A stretch of 58,163 nucleotides of DNA, taken from Alterluteimonas quercicellularis. GTDB taxonomy: Bacteria > Pseudomonadota > Gammaproteobacteria > Xanthomonadales > Xanthomonadaceae. Shown piece by piece: positions 52,537 to 58,163 of this stretch. Both the position numbers and the translations under genes were made by a program. Under the pieces are notes generated by a model. The model saw nothing but the letters and a program-made list of their open reading frames with translations. It made no database searches and was not told the DNA's origin. The DNA lies in the NCBI RefSeq assembly GCF_021191635.1, contig NZ_JAIWPR010000040.1:1-58163 (forward strand), written 5' to 3'. Each line of letters opens with the position of its first letter. Within the stretch, counting starts at the first letter, position 1.

Positions 52537-54657
52537 TCAGTAGGTGTAGCGGAACAGCACGCCGTAGCTGCGCGGACGCGGGTGGTTGGCCACGCCGAGC
52601 GCGCTGCGCGCGTTGATGGCGCCGTCCTCGTCGGTCAGGTTGTCGCCGTAGAGGAAGGCCGACCAGCCCGACGGGGACTCCAGGCCGATGCGCGCGTCCA
52701 GCAGCAGGATGTCGTCGCCCGGCGTGCCCTGGGTCAGCGCCGTCTCGCGCTTGGAGTCGTAGACGAAGCCGCCGCGCACCACGCCGCGCAGCCCGCCGAC
52801 CGGCCATTGGTAGGCCACCGAGCCGTTGAGGCTGGTCTTGGGCACGTTGTAGACCGGCGTGCCGCGGTTGAGCGGCGTGCCCGGGACGTCCTCGGAGTAG
52901 GTGGCGTCGATCAGGCTGCCGCCGATCTGCAGGGTCAGCGCGCGGTTGGGGGTGTAGACGATGTTGGCCTCCACGCCCTTGTTCTCGGTGCCGTCGGAGT
53001 TGGCCAGGCCGTTGATGGTGTCGGTGATCGGCACCCGCACCGCCACGTCCTTCCAGTCGCTGTAGAAGATCGCGCCCTCCAGCATCACCTTGCCGTCGAG
53101 CAGCAGCGACTTGGCGCCGAACTCGTAGGTCATGATCGAGTCGGGATCGATCGTGGACGGCAGCTCGATGCCGGCCTGCTCGGCCAGCAGGATCGAGGTG
53201 ATCGGCTGCAGCTGGCCGGAGCGGAAGCCGCGCGCGGCGCTGACGTACAGGGTGGTGTCCTCCTGCGGCTTGTAGGACAGGCTCAGGCGCGGGTTCCAGC
53301 TGTCGAAGGTGGCGTTGAGGGTGGACACGCGGTCGCTGGAGATCGAGATCGCGTCCACGTCGTCCTTGAAGTAGCGCAGGCCGGCGGTGACCGCCCAGGC
53401 CGGGTTCGGCAGCTTGTAGGTCACCTCGCCGAACAGCGCGTAGGCGTCGTTGGTCTGGCTGGAGGCGCTGGGCGCCAAGCCGCCGATGCTGGAGCTGTCG
53501 TTGCGCTCGGCCTCGCGCAGGTAGTAGCCCACGGTCCAGTCGAGCGCGCGCTCGCCGGTCGAGGACCAGCGCAGCTCCTGGGTGCGCACGCCGATCTCGA
53601 TCAGGCTCAGGTACGACGTCGTGGGGTTGAGCATGCCGTCGTTGCCGTACTCCAGGTTGGCGTCGGCGAACGAGTAGAACAGCTGCGAGCCGTCGAAGTC
53701 GTAGGTGGTCACGAAGCTGGAGACGTCCCACTCGTCGACGTTGCTGTAGTAGGAGTTGGTGCTCAGGTCGTCGAGCGAGGAGTTGCCGCCGCCGGGCGCG
53801 TCGGAGTCGTACTTCCAGTACGACAGGTCCATGTTCCAGCGCTCGGTGGGCGCGAAGCGCAGCTTGAAGCGGCCGGTCTTGACCCGCTGCTCGTTGATGT
53901 CGCGGTCGCCGGTGGTGTTGTCGTCGATCCAGCCGCCGAGCTTCTCGTCGCTGACCGCCACGCGCAGCGCCAGGGTGTCCTCGACCAGCGGCACGTTGAC
54001 GTAGGCCTTGCCGCCCCAGCTGTCGCCGCCGCCTTCGGTGGTGCCGGCGGACAGCTCGACGCCGGCGTTGAAGTAGTTGAAGTCCGGCTTGCGGGTGATG
54101 ATGCGGACCGTGCCGCCCATCGAGCCCTCGCCGAACAGCGTGCCCTGCGGACCCTTCAGGACCTCGACGCGGTCGATGTCGAACGAGCGCGCGTCCGGGT
54201 ACCAGGGCACGGAGACGCCGGTGAACGGGATCTCGTCCAGGTAGTAGCCGTTGTCGTTGCCGCCCAGCGAGCTGGAGACGCCGCGGATCTGCACCTGGGT
54301 GAAGCCGCCGCCGGTGTCGATGGAGGAGGCGCCGGCGGTGCTGTTGAGCACGTCGACCACGTTGAGCAGGCCCATGGCGTCGATCTGCTCGCCGGTCACC
54401 GCGCTCAGCGCGATCGGCACGTCGATCTGGCGCTCGTCGCGCTTGCGCGCGGTCACGATGACCGAGGACAGCTCGACGGCGTCGCGCTGGCCGTCGCGCG
54501 CCGCGGCCTGCGGCGCATCGGGCGCGTCGGGCTGCGCGGTCTGGGCGTGCAGCGGGCCGGCGGCGATCAGGCCGGCGAGGATGCCGGCGGCCAGGGGGGT
54601 GCGGGCGAGGGAACGGCGGGTCCGCGAACGGGACCTGAGGGGAACGGGACGATGCAT
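52537..54657 (-). CDS. TonB-dependent outer-membrane receptor without STN domain
   Basis: A 706-residue receptor. Signal peptide RSLARTPLAAGILAGLIAAG...HA; TonB-box-like region VELSSVIVTARKRDERQIDV; plug with VTGEQIDAMGLLNVVDVL, FTQVQIRGVSSSLGGNDNGY, VEVLKGPQGTLFGEGSMGGT; then a 22-strand barrel ending SYGVLFRYTY. The sequence YLDEIPFTG and the barrel end (NLTDEDGAINAR) are almost repeated in the neighbouring receptor. It should import a siderophore, glycan or similar ligand. The start at 54657 gives a normal signal peptide; a longer in-frame opening runs back into a REP repeat and is not believed. Confidence 0.92.
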   Translation of the reverse strand: MHRPVPLRSRSRTRRSLARTPLAAGILAGLIAAGPLHAQTAQPDAPDAPQAAARDGQRDAVELSSVIVTARKRDERQIDVPIALSAVTGEQIDAMGLLNVVDVLNSTAGASSIDTGGGFTQVQIRGVSSSLGGNDNGYYLDEIPFTGVSVPWYPDARSFDIDRVEVLKGPQGTLFGEGSMGGTVRIITRKPDFNYFNAGVELSAGTTEGGGDSWGGKAYVNVPLVEDTLALRVAVSDEKLGGWIDDNTTGDRDINEQRVKTGRFKLRFAPTERWNMDLSYWKYDSDAPGGGNSSLDDLSTNSYYSNVDEWDVSSFVTTYDFDGSQLFYSFADANLEYGNDGMLNPTTSYLSLIEIGVRTQELRWSSTGERALDWTVGYYLREAERNDSSSIGGLAPSASSQTNDAYALFGEVTYKLPNPAWAVTAGLRYFKDDVDAISISSDRVSTLNATFDSWNPRLSLSYKPQEDTTLYVSAARGFRSGQLQPITSILLAEQAGIELPSTIDPDSIMTYEFGAKSLLLDGKVMLEGAIFYSDWKDVAVRVPITDTINGLANSDGTENKGVEANIVYTPNRALTLQIGGSLIDATYSEDVPGTPLNRGTPVYNVPKTSLNGSVAYQWPVGGLRGVVRGGFVYDSKRETALTQGTPGDDILLLDARIGLESPSGWSAFLYGDNLTDEDGAINARSALGVANHPRPRSYGVLFRYTY

Positions 54658-54808
54658 GGCGACGAGCTCCGGGACGGGTGGGAGGCGGCCGGGCGCGGTG
54701 TGCCCCGCGCGCCGGCCTCGCGCGCCGCCGGAATCGACGGCGCTTCCCGTTCCAACGAAGCAGTGAAGGAAAAGTGAAACGCGCCGGACGCGAGGGCGAC
54801 ACACACCT

Positions 54809-54960
54809 GTAGGAGCGCGCTCGCGCGCGACCGGGCAAGGTGTCCCCGGAGCCCCCGGCAAAAGAAGAACGCGTCCCCACGCGCGGACGACGGCGAACGA
54901 CGACCGGCATCGCTTTTCCGGAAAGCCGGAAGAAGCAGTCGCGCGCGAGCGCGCTCCTAC
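54809..54960. repeat. Inverted REP pair (REPIN-like) between the two receptor genes
   Basis: Forward REP at 54809-54831 and reverse REP at 54938-54960, enclosing about 106 bp that shares blocks (GTCCCCACGCG, GAACGACG, CCGGAAGAAGC) with the 187-bp unit at 49833-50205 in reverse orientation. It occupies most of the 336-bp gap 54658-54993, which has no supported gene. Confidence 0.75.
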
Positions 54961-54993
54961 CCGGCCGGTCCGCGACGTGCCCGCCCCGGCCGC

Positions 54994-57330
54994 CTAGTAC
55001 CTGAGGTCGACTTCCACGCCCCAGGTGCGCGGGCGCAGCCGCGTCGCCGCGCCGCGCAGGTTGCGCGCGTCCACCGCGCCGTCCTCGCCGGTGAGGTTGT
55101 CCACGAACAGCGCCACGCCCCAGCCGCGCGGCGACTGCACGCCGATGCGCGCGTTGGCGAGCAGGATGTCGTCGCCCGGCGTGCCCTGGGTCAGCGACAC
55201 CGCCCGCGCGCTGTCGTAGCGCACGTCGGCGTGCGCCAGCATCTGCAGCCCGTGCGGCAGCGGACGCGCGTAGCCCAGCGCGCCGGCGATGCTGGTGCGC
55301 GGCACGTTGTAGACCGGCGTGCCGCGGTCGATCGCGGTGCCCGGCACGGCGGCCACGTAGACCGCGTCGACCAGGCTCGCGGAGAGCTGCAGCGACCACG
55401 CCGGCGCCGGCGAGTAGGCCAGCGCGGCCTCCACGCCGCGGGATTCCACCCCGGCCGAGTTGGCCAGCCCGTTGAGGGTGTCGGTCAGCGGCACCCGCAC
55501 CGCGACGTCCTTCCAGTCACTGTGGAACGCCGCGCCCTCCAGCAGCAGGCGGCCGCCGGCGAAGCTGCGGCGCGCGCCCAGTTCCACGCTCACGATCGAG
55601 TCGGGCGAGATGGCGCCGGGCAGCTCGATGCCGGCGAGGTCGGCGGCGAGCAGCGAGCTGGCCGGCTGCAGCTGGCCGGAGCGGAAGCCGCGGGCGAGGT
55701 TGGCGTAGACCAGGGCGTCGGCATGCGGGGCGTAGGACAGCCCCAGGCGCGGGTTCCAGCTGGAGAAGCGCGCGTCCAGCACGGTGCGCCAGTCGGCCGA
55801 GCGCGAGACCGCGTCGACCTCGTCGGAGAAGTAGCGCAGCCCGGCGAGCATCGACCAGCCCGGCCGCGGCAGCCGGACGCTCGCCTCGCCGAACAGCGCC
55901 ACCGCGTCGTTGCGCTGGTGCAGCTCGGTCGCGGCCGCGGCGCCCAGCGCGGCCCGCTCCTGCCGCTCGGCGTCGCGCAGGTAGGCGCCGAGCGTCCAGT
56001 CCAGCGTGCGCTCGCCCTCCGATGACCAGCGCAGCTCGTGGGTGGTCACGTCGATACGGATGTCGGAGGCGTAGGCGACGTCGGGCGCCAGTTCGCCGTC
56101 GGCGACGTAGCCGAGGCCGGCGTCGGCGACCGCGTAGACCAGGGTGGAGCCGGCGAGGCGGTGGGTGGCGACCAGGCTGCGCGTGGTCCAGTCGGAGGCG
56201 CGGGCGTAGATGGCGTCGGCGCTCGCGTCGTCGAACGCGGCGTAGCCGCCGCCGGGGGCGCGCGAGTCGTAGCGCCAGTAGCCCAGGTCGATGTCGGTGG
56301 CCTCGCTCGGCGAGATGCGCAGCCGCGCGCGGCCGGTGCGCACGCGCTGGAGGTTGATGTCGCGCGCATCGCCGTCGTCGACCCAGCCGGCCAGGCGCTC
56401 GTCGGTGCCGACCAGCCGCAGCGCGGCGAGGCCGCCGGCCAGCGGCAGGTTGACCATCGCGCGCGCGGCGTGGCCGTCGCCGCCGCCCTCGGTGGTCGAG
56501 CCGGCCAGCTGCGCGCGGGCGTCGAAGGCGGCCGGGTCCGGCTTGCGGGTCAGGATGCGCACGGTGCCGCCCATCGAGCCCTCGCCGAACAGCGTGCCCT
56601 GCGGCCCGCGCAGGATCTCCACCCGGTCGAGATCGAAGCCGCGCGCGTCCGGGTACCACGGCACGGTGACGCCGGTGAACGGGATCTCGTCCAGGTAGTA
56701 GCCGTTGTCGTTGCCGCCCAGCGAGCTCGACACCCCGCGGATCTGCACCTGGGTGAAGCCGCCGCCGACGTCCACCGACGAGGTGGCCGGCACCGTGCCC
56801 AGGGCGGCGGACACGCCCTCGCGGCCGAAGGCGAAGTCGTCGAAGGGCGCGGTGCCCAGGGCGGTCACCGAGACCGGCACGTCGACCCGGCGCTCGTCGC
56901 GCTTGCGCGCGGTGACCACCACCGACGCGAGGTCCACCACCGCGGCGGGGCGTTCGGCGGGCGCTGCCGCGCGGGCCTCGCGCCGGGCGACCAGGACCAC
57001 GCCGTCCGCGCGCACGCGGTAGACCAGGCCGGTGCCGGCCAGCAGCCGCGCCAGCGCATCGGCGCTGCGCATCTCCCCGCGGACCGCCGGCGCCGTATGC
57101 GGCCCGCCGAGGTCGCCCACCGCCACCAGGTCGAGCCCGGCCTGCTCGGAGAACGCGAGCAGCGCCTGCTCCAGCGGCTGCGGCGCGATGTCGAAGCGAT
57201 GCAGCGCGCGGTCCTGCGCCCACGCGGGCGCCAGGCACAGCAGCCACGCCAGCGCCGGCCCGAGCCACCGCGCGGGCCGGCGCCCGCGCGGGGCGCGGGA
57301 CGGTCGGGGCGCGGGCGGCGGCGGCGGCAT
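54994..57330 (-). CDS. TonB-dependent receptor with N-terminal STN signalling domain (FecA-like transducer)
   Basis: A 778-residue receptor. A Pro/Arg-rich N terminus and signal (LGPALAWLLCLAPAWA) precede an STN domain at about residues 45-115 (HRFDIAPQPLEQALLAFSEQ, AGLDLVAVGDLGG, DALARLLAGTGLVYRVRADG), then the TonB-box region VVDLASVVVTARKRDERRVD, the plug (FTQVQIRGVSSSLGGNDNGY, VEILRGPQGTLFGEGSMGGT) and the barrel. The STN domain contacts FecR to signal ligand binding. It starts 10 bp after the FecR stop, so the two form a FecR-FecA type operon. It is clearly paralogous to the receptor at 52537, which lacks the STN domain. Confidence 0.93.
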   Translation of the reverse strand: MPPPPPAPRPSRAPRGRRPARWLGPALAWLLCLAPAWAQDRALHRFDIAPQPLEQALLAFSEQAGLDLVAVGDLGGPHTAPAVRGEMRSADALARLLAGTGLVYRVRADGVVLVARREARAAAPAERPAAVVDLASVVVTARKRDERRVDVPVSVTALGTAPFDDFAFGREGVSAALGTVPATSSVDVGGGFTQVQIRGVSSSLGGNDNGYYLDEIPFTGVTVPWYPDARGFDLDRVEILRGPQGTLFGEGSMGGTVRILTRKPDPAAFDARAQLAGSTTEGGGDGHAARAMVNLPLAGGLAALRLVGTDERLAGWVDDGDARDINLQRVRTGRARLRISPSEATDIDLGYWRYDSRAPGGGYAAFDDASADAIYARASDWTTRSLVATHRLAGSTLVYAVADAGLGYVADGELAPDVAYASDIRIDVTTHELRWSSEGERTLDWTLGAYLRDAERQERAALGAAAATELHQRNDAVALFGEASVRLPRPGWSMLAGLRYFSDEVDAVSRSADWRTVLDARFSSWNPRLGLSYAPHADALVYANLARGFRSGQLQPASSLLAADLAGIELPGAISPDSIVSVELGARRSFAGGRLLLEGAAFHSDWKDVAVRVPLTDTLNGLANSAGVESRGVEAALAYSPAPAWSLQLSASLVDAVYVAAVPGTAIDRGTPVYNVPRTSIAGALGYARPLPHGLQMLAHADVRYDSARAVSLTQGTPGDDILLANARIGVQSPRGWGVALFVDNLTGEDGAVDARNLRGAATRLRPRTWGVEVDLRY

Positions 57331-57340
57331 GCGACGGCGG

Positions 57341-58163
57341 CTATCCGGATCCGGCCGGGCGCTGCCGCGGCGCCGGGACGTCGCCGGGGATGGCCGGCAC
57401 CAGCAGGATGCGGCCGGCGCTGCGCACCACCGACAGCGAGGCCGCGCTGGCCAGGCCCTCGAGCCAGGCGTCGAGGTCGCCGGTGCGCCAGCGCCCGGTC
57501 ACCGGCACCGAGGCCTCGACCCGGCGGTCGAGCTCGATCGGCACGGGCGAATAGCGGTTCAGGTCGCCGATGACGTCGGCCAGCGGTTCGCCGAGGTAGG
57601 CGATGCTGCGCTCCAGGCCGTCGCCGGCCGGTCGCGGGGCCGCGGGCGCGGGCCCCGACAGGCCCTCGCCGGCCACCCACAGGCCGCGCTGGCCGGCGCG
57701 CAGCCGCAGCGGCCGTCCGCTGGCGGAACCGCGGCCGGTGCTGAGGTCGTTGAACTGCACCACGCCCTCGTCGACCGCCACCGCCACCGCGCCGCGGGGG
57801 CGCAGGCCGACGCTGAAGCGGGTGCCGATCGCCTGCACCAGGGTGCCGTCGGCGCGGACCTCGAACGGCCGCTCCGGCGCCCGGGCCACCGAGAACCGGC
57901 CCACGCCCGCCAGCAGTTCCACCTCGCGGCGCGCGGCGCTGTAGCGCACCTGCAGCCGGCTGGCGGCGCCGAGCTCCACCACCGATCCGTCGGCCAGCGC
58001 GACCTCGCGGTGCTCGCCGATGCCGGTGGCGATCTGCAGCGGCCGCTCCCCGCCGCGTTCCTCCGTCGCGCGCCACCACAGCCCGGCGACCGCGAGCGCG
58101 GCGCAGGCGGCCGCGGCCGCGGCCAGCCAGCGGCGGCGCGGGCGCGCGGCACGGCGGCGCCCG
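57341..58163 (-). CDS. fecR: FecR-family anti-sigma/sigma-activator, 5'-truncated by the window end
   Basis: An in-frame minus-strand sequence of 273 codons runs off the window at 58163. The visible N-terminal end is a basic stretch and a TM helix (WLAAAAAACAALAVAGLWW). The FecR domain follows: LQIATGIGEHREVALADGS, VVELGAASRLQVRYSAARRE, VELLAGVGRFSVARAPERPF. The C-terminal part includes YLGEPLADVIGDLNRYSPVP, the STN-interacting DUF4974-like region. The cytoplasmic, sigma-binding N terminus and an upstream fecI are expected outside the window. It ends 10 bp before the STN-type receptor gene, the usual order of a cell-surface signalling operon. Confidence 0.9.
   Translation of the reverse strand, partial: GRRRAARPRRRWLAAAAAACAALAVAGLWWRATEERGGERPLQIATGIGEHREVALADGSVVELGAASRLQVRYSAARREVELLAGVGRFSVARAPERPFEVRADGTLVQAIGTRFSVGLRPRGAVAVAVDEGVVQFNDLSTGRGSASGRPLRLRAGQRGLWVAGEGLSGPAPAAPRPAGDGLERSIAYLGEPLADVIGDLNRYSPVPIELDRRVEASVPVTGRWRTGDLDAWLEGLASAASLSVVRSAGRILLVPAIPGDVPAPRQRPAGSG

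Noticed and set aside
54658..54861. 68-residue N-terminal extension of the receptor at 52537
   Set aside because: It is encoded partly by a REP palindrome, has no ribosome-binding site and would bury a normal signal peptide that starts at 54657.

Overview
The window is one continuous stretch of very GC-rich DNA, roughly 70-75 % by eye. Genes are tightly packed and often overlap by 1-4 nt. The gene set suggests a gammaproteobacterium of the Xanthomonadaceae/Lysobacteraceae (Lysobacter, Luteimonas or a relative): a FecR and tandem TonB-dependent receptors, membrane-bound winged-helix/TPR regulators, many secreted peptidases, REP palindromes of the GTAGGAGCGCGCTCGCGCG type, and rsmG-parA-parB. 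This placement is inferred from content and style, not from a search.

Region 1 (1-17110) is a surface-polysaccharide locus. It starts with a window-truncated TPR protein and a small exported FecR-like protein that is followed by a terminator. An O-antigen ligase/polymerase-family membrane protein comes next. Then comes a chain of coupled genes: a TviB/WbpO-type UDP-HexNAc 6-dehydrogenase, a TviC/WbpP-type C4-epimerase, a Wzx-like flippase, an FkbM methyltransferase, three glycosyltransferases, an AsnB-type amidotransferase, an EpsG-like polymerase, a fourth glycosyltransferase, a VanZ-like protein and finally a WecA-type initiating transferase. Together they can make UDP-GalNAcA-type sugars, assemble a repeat unit on undecaprenyl phosphate, modify it (probable uronamide, probable O-methyl), flip it and polymerise it.

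Region 2 (17114-31119) is mixed metabolism and accessory genes: gamma-carbonic anhydrase, coniferyl-aldehyde-type dehydrogenase, a membrane protein with HEQFH, a secreted DUF1028 protein, a beta-lactamase-fold hydrolase, a VOC protein, two CadC-like winged-helix/TM/TPR regulators, an S41 lipoprotein peptidase, a compact HExxH metallopeptidase coupled to a small lipoprotein (candidate effector/immunity pair), and exonuclease III.

Region 3 (31120-35330) holds a Fur-box-like site, a YadA-type trimeric autotransporter with a short collagen-like Gly-Pro-Pro stalk, and a secreted subtilisin-like protease.

Region 4 (35331-44865) holds a D-2-hydroxyglutarate-dehydrogenase-like flavoprotein divergent from serA, a SnoaL-like protein divergent from a TetR regulator with a palindromic operator candidate, an alpha/beta hydrolase divergent from a LysR regulator with a palindromic operator candidate, a GlsB/YeaQ membrane protein, and a divergent AMP-ligase/phosphopantetheinyl-transferase pair.

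Region 5 (44866-50321) has a MITE-like palindromic element, rsmG, parA, parB, a DUF885 peptidase and a cluster of REP repeats containing a tandem 187-bp duplication. Region 6 (50322-58163, all minus strand) has an S9 prolyl-oligopeptidase-family enzyme, two closely related TonB-dependent receptors (one with an STN signalling domain) separated by a REP pair, and a FecR anti-sigma factor cut by the window end.

The least explained items are the metallopeptidase/lipoprotein pair, the Fur-box/collagen-like adhesin/protease unit, the STN-plus/STN-minus receptor duplication, the MITE-like element next to rsmG, and the DUF1028 protein whose signal-peptide cleavage would expose an N-terminal threonine.
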